Positions 36,721 to 44,939 of a DNA stretch of 56,178 nucleotides are shown in pieces (within the stretch, counting starts at the first letter, position 1; every line of letters starts with the position of its first letter). Below the pieces are notes generated by a model, which had not been told where the DNA came from, ran no database searches, and saw nothing but the letters and a program-made list of their open reading frames with translations. This DNA comes from Fibrobacter intestinalis. GTDB lineage: Bacteria; Fibrobacterota; Fibrobacteria; Fibrobacterales; Fibrobacteraceae. A program made the position numbers and the translations under genes. Where the stretch lies: NCBI RefSeq assembly GCF_900167415.1, contig NZ_FUWU01000009.1:1-56178 (forward strand). Reading direction: 5' to 3'.

Positions 36721-39700
36721 GTTTTTCGACTCTTTCAATTCGTCGTCCCGTATTGATGACGGTGCTGGCTTTGGGCATTGTCCTTGTCGGGGCTTTCGGG
36801 GCGATGAATTTGGGCATTCGGGAATATCCCAATGTGGATTCGCCAATTATTACTGTTCGCACGACTTATACGGGGGCGAATGCCGCGGTCGTGGAATCAG
36901 AAGTGACGGAAATCATCGAGGCTTCGGTGAACAGCGCGGCGGGCATCAAGTCGCTCACTTCGACCAGTTCCGATGGCAGCTCCACAATTCGTGCGGAATT
37001 TGAAGTGGGAACGGATTTGGAAGCGGCGGCGAATGATATTCGGGACCGGGTTTCCCGGGTGACGCGGAGATTGCCCGATGCTGCGGACGCTCCTGTGGTT
37101 TATAAGTCGGACTCGGATTCGGATCCGATTTTAATCGTGAGCCTTTTGTCCGATACGCGGGATGCGATGGAGCTTTCGGAGATTGCGACGAATGTGGTCA
37201 AGGAAAAATTGCAGACGATTGCGGGAGTTTCCGAAGTGAGCCTTTGGGGCGCAAGAACGCCCGTCGTTCGCCTGTGGCTGGATCCGCTTCGTATGAAAGC
37301 TTTGGGTGTGACCCCTTCCGATGTTTCGCAGGCCATCAGCCGCGAAAATGAAGAACTTCCTGCGGGAAAAATTGAAGGCCAGACAATGGATCTTTCGATT
37401 CGTACCTTGGGCCGTTTGGAAAAACCTGCCGAGTTTAATTCAATCCCGATAAAAACGGCTTCGGACGGCTCTATTGTCAGGCTTTCCGATGTGGCTACTA
37501 TCCATTATGAACCCAAGGATACGCGCACGGGATTTAAACGCAATGGCAAAAATACGATTGCTGTCGCCTTGATAGCCCAACCGGGGTCGAACCATGTCTC
37601 CATTGCCGACGATTTTTACAAGCGCGTGGAAGAACTCCGCCGGGATATGCCTTCGGACGTGAAAATCGTGAGCGGCATGGATTCCTCCATCAATATCCGT
37701 TCTTCGATTCGCGAAGTGATAGAAACGATTTTCATTTCTTTTCTCTTGGTCGTTGCCGTCATTTTCTTCTTTTTGCGGGAAGCTCGGACCACGTTGATTC
37801 CGATGATTGTCATTCCCGTTTCCCTTGTCGGTAGCTTTTTCGTCCTCTATCTTTTCGGATTTTCCATCAACGTGCTGACTCTTTTGGCGATGGTTCTGGC
37901 GATAGGCCTGGTTGTCGATGATGCGATTGTCATTGTGGAAAACATCTACCAGAAAATCGAACGGAAGATGTCTCCTAAACAAGCCGCCGTAGCGGGAATC
38001 AACGAAATCTTTTTTGCGGTTATCGCAACCTCTGTCGTTCTGATGGCCGTCTTTGTGCCGATGCTCGCCTTGGGTGGAATGACGGGGCTTCTTTTTCGGG
38101 AATTTGTGGCGGTGATGATTGGGACCGTCGTGATTTCCACATTCTGCGCTCTGACTTTGACGCCCATGCTTTGCTCCAAAGTGTTGCGCGTGCAGAAAAA
38201 AGGCTTTCTGTACGAAAAAACGGAACCGATATTTGTGTGGCTGAACGAGCTTTACAACACGTTGCTCAACGGTTTTTTGCGGGTGCGCGGACTGATTTTC
38301 GTCATCATCGCTTTGTTGCTTGGCGCAGCCTATTTCTGCTTTAACAATCTTTCTAGCGAAATGGCTCCGCAAGAGGACAGCAATATGTTCATGGTGAACA
38401 TCTCGGCTCCCGAAGGGACGGGACTCGGGCAGACAAAAAAGATGACCGAGGCTTTTGTCGAAGAAATGACGGCCTTGATGGATTCTTCGGAATATGAAGA
38501 AATTCAGGCGGGCGCGCGTTCCGGCGGCAGTTCCATGATTCGCGTGACGCTTTCTAGCGACAAGTCCAAACGCCGTTCGCAAAGCGAGATCGCCCGTTCC
38601 GTACAGATTCTGGGAGCGAGCTATCCGGATTTGCGGGTGATGGTATTTGAACCGCAGAGCATTAGTACGGGGCGCGGTGGACTTCCTGTGCAATTCGTAC
38701 TTCAGGCGGGGAATATCGAAACCCTTCGGGACTTGCTTCCCGTCTTTACCGCCGAAGCGGAAAAAAGCGATGTTTTTAGCGTGGTCAATGCCAACTTGAA
38801 ATTCACGAAACCGGAACTTCATGTACAGATTAACCGCGACAAGGCTCACGACCAGAACGTTTCTGTGGACGACATTGCCAAAGCGGTAGCCCTCTCGATG
38901 GGCGACCAGACTTATGGGGAATTTTATCAGGACGGCAGGCAATACGATGTCATCGGGGCGGTCCCTTACGAATATCGCGCCGAGCCGACGAACTTGGAAG
39001 AACTCAGCGTGCGAAACGGCGCAGGGGAAATGCTTTCCGTTTCAAATTTCGTCTCCTATGTGGAAAAATCGGCGTCTCCATCTCTTCCGCGTTACAACCG
39101 CTTTAGTGCTGCGACGATTTCCGCAGGTCTCATGCCGGGAAAGACCATCGGCGACGGGGTTGCCGAAATGCGGCGAATCGCTAAAAAGGTCATTCCGGAT
39201 TCTTTGAATATTCAAACGGAACTTGCGGGCACTTCCAAGGAATACGAGGAAAGTTCTTCGGGGCTTTACATCGTTTTCCTTTTGGCGCTGGCTTGCATTT
39301 TCTTGGTTCTTGCCGGGCAGTTTGAAAGCTACCGTTCGCCCTTCGTCACTTTCTTCACCGTGCCGCTGGCGATTGCGGGTGCCATCATTTCGCTTTATCT
39401 CTTTGGGCAGACTCTGAATATATTCAGTGAAATCGCCCTGATTCTTTTGCTGGGACTGGTGACAAAAAATGGCATTCTGATTGTGGAATTTGCGAATCAG
39501 ATTATGGCTAGAACCGGTTGCTCTCGATTGGCTGCGGCGAAAAAGTCTGCGCGTTTGCGCTTCCGCCCGATTCTCATGACGAGCCTTTCCACGGTTCTGG
39601 GGGCGGTTCCCCTGATTATGACGGGAACGCCTAGCCGTGTGGCGATGGGCGTTACCATCGTCTGCGGTCTTACCTTTGCGACATTCCTGACGCTATTTGT

Positions 39701-41102
39701 CGTCCCTGCTGCCTATTCGTTTTTTGCGGGAAAGCCTGTGGAAAAAGCGAATGCCCAAAATGGAAAGGGCGGTCTGGCGAAATCGCCGGCTCTCTCCCTC
39801 TTGTTGGGCGCGTTCTTGATTTTGCCGGTGAAATCCTTTGCTGGACTTTCTCCCGAAGAGGCGGTGCGCACGGCTCTCGAAAAGAATACGGGCGTGCTGA
39901 TTTCCGAAGAAAAGGTCAAAAACGCCGAAGTTGCTCAGAAAAGCGCGCGCAAAGGCCTTTTGCCGACTCTGGATCTTTCGCTCTCCCGTTATTACACCTA
40001 CGGCGATTCCTATTCCAAAACGCAGGCTGGAGTGGCTACGGATATCGACGATAATTTGGGGCGCAGCGATGCGTTTCAGATTGCGGTGAATTATACCGTT
40101 TTCGATGGCTTTCGGGATATTTCCAGTTACAAATCGAGCAAGGCTCAAATCGAAAGTTCCAGGGCGGCATTTCGGGCAGAAAGGGAAGCTTTGGCTGCAA
40201 AAGTTTTAAACGCCTATTTCGAAGCCGTTCATGCAAAATCCGCGTCGGCTCTTTCCGATTCCAATCTTCAGGTTTCTCGTGCCCGCCGGGAACTTTTCCA
40301 AAATAAACTGGACGCCGGATCCGTTACCCGCTTGGATTATCTCTCTGCGGAAATGGATTTTAAAAGCGACAGTGCGGCAAACCTTTCCACCAAATCGCAG
40401 CTGGCGTCGGCGATCCGTTCTTTGGATGAATTGCTGGGAGGGAACGTGATTTCGGATGCCCGGGATTTACCGGATTCCGTTGCCGTAGAAAGAAATCTGT
40501 ATTGGCTCTCTCCGGAAGGACTTTTGGAAGCGAAGCAACGCGCCGTCGAAAACAATGCGGAACTCGCTGCGGCCAGAGCGCAGATGAATTATGCGCAAAT
40601 CCATCGGCAGGGTTCGTCCTCGTCCTTGTATCCCAAGCTCAATTTGCAGGGTTCCTGGAATGCGACAGCCAGCGAATCGGACAAGGGAAATCCCGAGAAA
40701 TCGAACAGCCAGTATTTTCGGATTGGTGCGGATTTGACGTGGAATCTTTTTAACGGTTTTGCCGACAACGCGACAGTGGAAACCGCGAAAATCGCGGAAC
40801 GTTCTGCGGAATTGCAGGTGGAAAACGTACGCTTGAATGTCGAAACAAATGTGGCGAATGCCGTAGAGTCGCATTCTCGGGCGCTAGAATCTTTGGAAGT
40901 GGCGGAGGGCAATGATTCGCTGGCAAGGGAATTGCTGCAGCTCGGCGAGGAACGTCTCAAAGCGGGACGCATTACCGCTTTTGAATTTCGGGAAACGCAG
41001 AGCCAGTGGCGTTCTGTGCGGGAAGCGTTGCTCTCGGCGGCGGTAACGGCCCGAAAGGCGCAAATCCAAGTGGAACTGCTGACGGGGGAGATTTTGAAGT
41101 AG
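36717..41102 (+). CDS. RND efflux pump fused to a TolC-type outer-membrane channel
   Basis: 1461 residues. Residues 1 to about 1010 are a complete HAE1/AcrB-type proton-driven pump: 12 membrane helices, the proton-relay pair in GLVVDDAIVIVEN, a large periplasmic domain in two halves and GLVTKNGILIVEFANQIM. Residues about 1045-1461 are a complete TolC-family outer-membrane factor (LSPEEAVRTALEKN, LDAGSVTRLDYLSAEMDF, LYPKLNLQGSWN, RLKAGRITAFEFRETQSQW). Between them residues about 1023-1045 (ALSLLLGAFLILPVKSFA) look like a complete signal sequence with an A-x-A-type cleavage site. The likely outcome is cleavage releasing the channel after export of its segment. With the lipoprotein upstream this makes a whole tripartite efflux system from two genes. 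Confidence 0.93.
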   Translation: MSFSTLSIRRPVLMTVLALGIVLVGAFGAMNLGIREYPNVDSPIITVRTTYTGANAAVVESEVTEIIEASVNSAAGIKSLTSTSSDGSSTIRAEFEVGTDLEAAANDIRDRVSRVTRRLPDAADAPVVYKSDSDSDPILIVSLLSDTRDAMELSEIATNVVKEKLQTIAGVSEVSLWGARTPVVRLWLDPLRMKALGVTPSDVSQAISRENEELPAGKIEGQTMDLSIRTLGRLEKPAEFNSIPIKTASDGSIVRLSDVATIHYEPKDTRTGFKRNGKNTIAVALIAQPGSNHVSIADDFYKRVEELRRDMPSDVKIVSGMDSSINIRSSIREVIETIFISFLLVVAVIFFFLREARTTLIPMIVIPVSLVGSFFVLYLFGFSINVLTLLAMVLAIGLVVDDAIVIVENIYQKIERKMSPKQAAVAGINEIFFAVIATSVVLMAVFVPMLALGGMTGLLFREFVAVMIGTVVISTFCALTLTPMLCSKVLRVQKKGFLYEKTEPIFVWLNELYNTLLNGFLRVRGLIFVIIALLLGAAYFCFNNLSSEMAPQEDSNMFMVNISAPEGTGLGQTKKMTEAFVEEMTALMDSSEYEEIQAGARSGGSSMIRVTLSSDKSKRRSQSEIARSVQILGASYPDLRVMVFEPQSISTGRGGLPVQFVLQAGNIETLRDLLPVFTAEAEKSDVFSVVNANLKFTKPELHVQINRDKAHDQNVSVDDIAKAVALSMGDQTYGEFYQDGRQYDVIGAVPYEYRAEPTNLEELSVRNGAGEMLSVSNFVSYVEKSASPSLPRYNRFSAATISAGLMPGKTIGDGVAEMRRIAKKVIPDSLNIQTELAGTSKEYEESSSGLYIVFLLALACIFLVLAGQFESYRSPFVTFFTVPLAIAGAIISLYLFGQTLNIFSEIALILLLGLVTKNGILIVEFANQIMARTGCSRLAAAKKSARLRFRPILMTSLSTVLGAVPLIMTGTPSRVAMGVTIVCGLTFATFLTLFVVPAAYSFFAGKPVEKANAQNGKGGLAKSPALSLLLGAFLILPVKSFAGLSPEEAVRTALEKNTGVLISEEKVKNAEVAQKSARKGLLPTLDLSLSRYYTYGDSYSKTQAGVATDIDDNLGRSDAFQIAVNYTVFDGFRDISSYKSSKAQIESSRAAFRAEREALAAKVLNAYFEAVHAKSASALSDSNLQVSRARRELFQNKLDAGSVTRLDYLSAEMDFKSDSAANLSTKSQLASAIRSLDELLGGNVISDARDLPDSVAVERNLYWLSPEGLLEAKQRAVENNAELAAARAQMNYAQIHRQGSSSSLYPKLNLQGSWNATASESDKGNPEKSNSQYFRIGADLTWNLFNGFADNATVETAKIAERSAELQVENVRLNVETNVANAVESHSRALESLEVAEGNDSLARELLQLGEERLKAGRITAFEFRETQSQWRSVREALLSAAVTARKAQIQVELLTGEILK

Positions 41103-41155
41103 CAGTCTTCATCGATATTTTTACATTTGGCGGAAAGAAAAAAATCTAAATCTAT

Positions 41156-41160
41156 AGGAG
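41156..41160 (+). promoter_or_regulatory. Ribosome-binding site that selects the second ATG
   Basis: AGGAG is one base from the first ATG (41162) and seven bases from the second (41168). The spacing favours 41168, which also begins a clean signal peptide (MKKWICLF). Confidence 0.65.
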
Positions 41161-41167
41161 TATGGAT

Positions 41168-42181
41168 ATGAAAAAATGGATTTGCCTTTTCCTGAGTTTG
41201 TGCGCCTTTCTTTTTGCCGATCAGACTTTGCCCGTTTATCAAAAAGAAAATCCGCAGTCCCGCATTTTAGGGTATTTGAACGCTTCCGACCAAGTAGAGG
41301 AATTGCCGATTCCGCCGATCAAGAAAAAAGAAGTGAAATACGTAAAGCAGCGGCATTCCAAAAAGAAGAAAAAAGTCGTCCGCTATGTCGAAGTGCCCAG
41401 GCAGGAGCCGCCTGAATACATCCCGGTTAAAACGCGATTTGCTAAAAAGGGATATGTCCGCCGGGCCGATTTGGCGCGCTTCAAAGAGCGCAGCGCGGAT
41501 TTGAGCGGCATCTATTCTTCCAAGACGGGAACGGTCGTGCTTTCCAAATCGCCGAATTCGCCGGGCCGCTTCAACATCCGGATTCAAAATGGGGAAGGGG
41601 CTTCTCGGGCGGAAATCGCAATAGGCAATGTTCAAGCCAAAGAGCACTTTGGGCATACCCGCTTTGAATACGCCGAATCGGGCTGCAAATTGGATATCGA
41701 TCTTTTTGACCGCAAGGTTCGGGTCGCCGAAAATGGTTGCGAAGAATATGACGCTCCGAATTTCCGATTGGCGGGAACCTATGACGCCTATAAGGAATAT
41801 CGCCATCGGGTGGAAGTTTTTCGAGATCCGGAAGTCCGCCAAAAATTCAAAAAATTTCTCTGGTGTCCGGAAGGTCCCGCTTCTTGTGAAAAAATCCGGG
41901 ACGAGGACGGCTGCGATGTGGAAATCGTCTGGAGCAAGGATTCCCAAGGGATGATCGAACGCCATTGCGGGGAGCAAGTTCACAAGTATCGTCCGATGGA
42001 ACGCATGATTCCGCACAAACGGGATTTTTTTCAGGGCGAAAAGCCTGTCATGATCAAGGCGAAACGAGCGGATATGGCGAACGAATGGATGGTCTGGTCT
42101 TATTATCCGAAAGCGGAGCGTTTTAAAATGGTGCGTCAGGGCGCACGGGAAGACGTCGCCTATATGGAAATTTACGAGTAG
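41168..42181 (+). CDS. Secreted Cys-containing protein of unknown function
   Basis: 337 residues from the ATG favoured by the ribosome site at 41156-41160. A signal peptide (MKKWICLFLSLCAFLFA) precedes a Lys-rich linker (residues about 45-80), then a globular part with six or so cysteines (SGCKLDI, NGCEEYD, WCPEGPASCEKI, DGCDVEIV, RHCGE) likely to be disulfide-bonded. Similar secreted unknowns are common in this phylum. No motif of known function is visible. It follows the efflux gene after about 65 bases and may share its transcript. Confidence 0.7.
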   Translation: MKKWICLFLSLCAFLFADQTLPVYQKENPQSRILGYLNASDQVEELPIPPIKKKEVKYVKQRHSKKKKKVVRYVEVPRQEPPEYIPVKTRFAKKGYVRRADLARFKERSADLSGIYSSKTGTVVLSKSPNSPGRFNIRIQNGEGASRAEIAIGNVQAKEHFGHTRFEYAESGCKLDIDLFDRKVRVAENGCEEYDAPNFRLAGTYDAYKEYRHRVEVFRDPEVRQKFKKFLWCPEGPASCEKIRDEDGCDVEIVWSKDSQGMIERHCGEQVHKYRPMERMIPHKRDFFQGEKPVMIKAKRADMANEWMVWSYYPKAERFKMVRQGAREDVAYMEIYE

Positions 42182-42489
42182 TTTTAGAAAATGGGTTTTG
42201 CACGAGATTGTATGCAATCCGCTAAAGCTGCAAAAAATTCATTTTCAAAAAATCGGTTGCGCTACGTCGCACTGCGTTGTTGCGCCACGTCTCGCCCCAC
42301 GTCTTTGCGAGCGAAGCGCGGCAATCTGGACGCATACAAGGATTGCTTCACCCCTTCGGGGTTCGCAATGACTGTAGTGCTAAATTTTTCCGATTCCGCC
42401 TTTGCTCGGTCCCGCTTGATTTCTCTTTAGCAAAGCAATTTTAAAAGGCCTACAGGGGATGCGGCGCATTTAGATGCCTAAAAGCCTTG

Positions 42490-42517
42490 CCGGACGGTCG
42501 GGAGACCGTCCCTCCTT
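42490..42517 (-). repeat. GGAG-headed palindromic repeat, inverse copy (downstream of typA)
   Basis: A 28-bp sequence, exactly the reverse complement of 44714-44741. Read on the minus strand it is CAAGGAG, then GGACGGTC, a short loop and GACCGTCC: a GGAG tetranucleotide at the foot of an 8-bp hairpin, the format of REP sequences recognised by RAYT transposases. The pair flanks typA. Confidence 0.8.
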
Positions 42518-42658
42518 GAATGACGGGAATGCGACCGACCGCAATGAAAGTGTCCGCTAGCATATAGCCCAGGGATATCCTGCAATCCCCAGTGACAATT
42601 GACAGCTCCTGTGAAAAATTACCGTTCGCTTCCCGGTTGATCCCGATTCCCATTCCAT

Positions 42659-42692
42659 AAAAAAACGGCGCCGCCTTTGGAGGTTGCGCCGT
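42659..42692 (-). terminator. Rho-independent terminator of typA
   Basis: On the minus strand ACGGCGC and GCGCCGT form a 7-bp stem with an inner CCT/AGG stem, followed by T7. It begins about 30 bases after the stop. Confidence 0.8.
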
Positions 42693-42721
42693 AAATTTGT
42701 ACGCGAAGATGCTTTGCGGAA

Positions 42722-44578
42722 TTATTCGTCGTCCTCTTCCACGGGGGATTTGGATTCCTGCTTCCGTTTGTGCGGATCCAGCGTGATTTTCCGCAAGCGC
42801 AATGCCTGCGGGGTCACTTCGACGCATTCATCGTCGTTGATAAAGGTGACGCATTCTTCCAGCGTCATACGGCGATAGGGAGTCAGCTGAATGTTGTCGT
42901 CCGACGCCTTGGAACGCATATTGGTCAAGTGCTTGCCTTTGGTCGCGTTCACGATGATGTCGGTGGTGCGGTTGTGCTCGCCGATAATCATGCCCGGATA
43001 GACTTCCGTCGCCGGCGGAATAAAGAGCGCTCCGCGGTCTTCGAGCTTGGAAAGCGCGTAACTGGCCGCTTGTCCCGGTTCCTTGGCGATGAGAACGCCG
43101 TTGATGCGGGCGGGAATGTCGCCTTTGTAAGGTTCAAAATCCAGGAAGAGCGATTGCGAAACCGCATAGCCCTTGGTGAGCGAGAGCAGCTTGGAACGGA
43201 TGCCCAAGAGTCCGCGGCTCGGGATGTTGTATTCCAAAGCGACGCGGTTGTTGTCGTCCGTGAGCATATCGACCATTTCGCCCTTGCGGTGCCCGAGTTC
43301 TTCGATGACGGCTCCGCTGTATTCCGAGGGGACTTCGACCTTGAACTTTTCGACAGGTTCCAAAAGTTTGCCGTTTTCGTCCTTTTGGAAAATCACCTGC
43401 GGAGAACCGATGGTAAATTCGTAAAGTTCGCGACGCATGCTTTCAATGAGAATCGTCAAGTGCAGAATGCCGCGTCCGGAGACTTTGAATGTCGAAGCGC
43501 CTTCGGCTTTTTCGACGAGCAACGCCGGGTCGGCCATGTGTGCGCGTTCCAAGCGTTCCGCCAGGTTGTTTCCCGTCAGGAATTTTCCGCCGCCCTTGCC
43601 GGCGAGCGGGGAAGTGTTCACCGTGAACAGCATGGAAATGGTGGGCGGGTCAATATGGATGCGGGGAAGATGAACGGGATTGTCCACAGAGGAAAGCGTG
43701 TCGCCGATGTCGAACATTTCCAAGCCGGCGATCTGGATGATTTCGCCGGGGCCCGCTTCGTTGATGGGAATGGACTGGATGCCGTCGTAGTGGAGAATTT
43801 TTTGGATGCGGATATTTTTGACCTTCGGTGTTGCGGAGTCGTCGTCCGTGACGAAGCTCTGCGCAATGGTCATACCCGTTTTGAACGTTCCCTGCTGGAC
43901 GCGTCCCACGGCCATACGACCGAGAAAACTCGAATACTCCAGCGTGCTTATCTGAAGCAGCGGCGCTGCCGCCGGGTCACCTTTCGGAGCGGGAATCTTG
44001 TCGATGACCAGATCCATCAGGATTCGCATGTCGCCATCGGGATCGTTCACTTCCTTGCGGCAAATGCCTTTGCGACCGCTGGCATAGACGCAGGAAAAGT
44101 CAAGCTGCTCTTCGGTCGCGTTCAGTTCGCAGAAGAGGTCGAAGACCTTGTTCAGCGCATTGTGCGGATTGCAGCCGTCGCGGTCGATTTTATTGATGAC
44201 GACAATCGGGGTAAGACCAAGAGAAAGGGCCTTCTGGGTGACAAAGCGGGTCTGCGCCATCGGGCCTTCAAAGGCATCGACAATCAAAAGGACGCCGTCC
44301 ACCGTGCCGAGAACGCGTTCCACCTGGCCGCCAAAGTCGGCGTGCCCCGGCGTATCGACGATGTTGATGTGGTAGCCTTTGTAATTGACGCTGGCATTTT
44401 TGGAAAGAATGGTAATGCCGCGTTCCCGTTCGATAGCACCCGAATCCATCACGCGTTCGTTCACTTCTTCGCTTTCGTGGAACGTGCCGCATTGTTTAAG
44501 AATCTGATCCACGAGAGTCGTTTTGCCGTGGTCAACGTGCGCGATAATCGCAATGTTTCTGATTTTGTTCTGATCCAT
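42722..44578 (-). CDS. typA: Translational GTPase TypA/BipA
   Basis: 618 residues. BipA is an elongation-factor-like GTPase that binds the ribosome and helps 50S assembly and stress responses. Motifs: [19 protein letters not shown], the G2 [49 protein letters not shown], then domain II, the BipA-specific [21 protein letters not shown], and a C-terminal [29 protein letters not shown]. The C-terminal acidic/basic tail is family-typical. Minus-strand AGGAC precedes the ATG. The gene is bounded by its own terminator and by inverted palindromic repeats. Confidence 0.96.
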   Translation of the reverse strand: MDQNKIRNIAIIAHVDHGKTTLVDQILKQCGTFHESEEVNERVMDSGAIERERGITILSKNASVNYKGYHINIVDTPGHADFGGQVERVLGTVDGVLLIVDAFEGPMAQTRFVTQKALSLGLTPIVVINKIDRDGCNPHNALNKVFDLFCELNATEEQLDFSCVYASGRKGICRKEVNDPDGDMRILMDLVIDKIPAPKGDPAAAPLLQISTLEYSSFLGRMAVGRVQQGTFKTGMTIAQSFVTDDDSATPKVKNIRIQKILHYDGIQSIPINEAGPGEIIQIAGLEMFDIGDTLSSVDNPVHLPRIHIDPPTISMLFTVNTSPLAGKGGGKFLTGNNLAERLERAHMADPALLVEKAEGASTFKVSGRGILHLTILIESMRRELYEFTIGSPQVIFQKDENGKLLEPVEKFKVEVPSEYSGAVIEELGHRKGEMVDMLTDDNNRVALEYNIPSRGLLGIRSKLLSLTKGYAVSQSLFLDFEPYKGDIPARINGVLIAKEPGQAASYALSKLEDRGALFIPPATEVYPGMIIGEHNRTTDIIVNATKGKHLTNMRSKASDDNIQLTPYRRMTLEECVTFINDDECVEVTPQALRLRKITLDPHKRKQESKSPVEEDDE

Positions 44579-44713
44579 TTTGGATGTCCTATTTAAGGTG
44601 CTTCCGATTTATTTTGCGGCAAAATTTAGAAATTTTTCGAGGAAATGGAAGCCGCGGTTTAGGGAGTGGGGGAGTTGGGAGTTTGTAGTTGGGAGTTGGA
44701 AGTCGGGTGGTGC

Positions 44714-44741
44714 AAGGAGGGACGGTCTCCCGACCGTCCGA
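44714..44741 (+). repeat. GGAG-headed palindromic repeat, forward copy (upstream of typA)
   Basis: Exact reverse complement of 42490-42517: GGAG followed by GGACGGTC, a 4-base loop, and GACCGTCC. A degenerate half copy lies at 11405-11420. Confidence 0.8.
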
Positions 44742-44811
44742 AAGTCTGGTGGTGTGCAAAAGAGTTTTTTTTCAAAATTAGACGGTAGATTCCCCTCGGA
44801 AAAGTAACGCC

Positions 44812-44835
44812 AAGCGGCGGTGCCGCCGCTTCTCC
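44812..44835. repeat. REP-type hairpin AAGCGGCGG/CCGCCGCTT with CTCC
   Basis: A perfect 9-bp stem with a TG loop is followed by CTCC, the complement of GGAG. It is the same element family as at 46867-46927, 47617-47719 and 48313-48454, here in non-coding DNA about 100 bases before the gene they invade. Confidence 0.8.
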
Positions 44836-44939
44836 CGAGAGAATCTCTCCGTCCGCCATGCCGCTGGCGTTTTTTGTGGACATAGCCCGTAAATCCCGTT
44901 ATTTTTATACTTTTGAAAAATCAAATACAATGAGGATTT

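Larger units (their letters stand above)
42182..42721. repeat. Gene-free repeat region downstream of typA
   Basis: No supported gene. 42301-42377 is another palindromic dispersed repeat of the CATTGCGA family (left GCGAGCGAAGC, right GATTGCTTCACCCC then GTTCGCAATGACTG). The inverted copy of the typA-flanking GGAG element lies at 42490-42517. The typA terminator is at the right edge. Confidence 0.65.
44579..44939. repeat. Gap upstream of the restriction-modification gene, holding two palindromic repeats
   Basis: No gene supported. The left end carries the upstream region of typA. An agttgggagttgg stretch at 44665-44700 is followed by the GGAG repeat at 44714-44741, and then by the AAGCGGCGG/CCGCCGCTT hairpin with trailing CTCC at 44812-44835, the same family as the repeats found inside the next gene. 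A weak GAGG precedes the ATG at 44940. Confidence 0.7.

Noticed and set aside
37440-38942. 500-codon antisense frame inside the RND pump gene
   Set aside because: Shadow of highly conserved RND sequence; His/Arg-rich composition typical of the antisense of membrane proteins.
42770-44596. 608-codon open frame antisense to typA
   Set aside because: Exact shadow of a well-matched TypA gene with no recognisable motif of its own; long antisense frames are common at this base composition.
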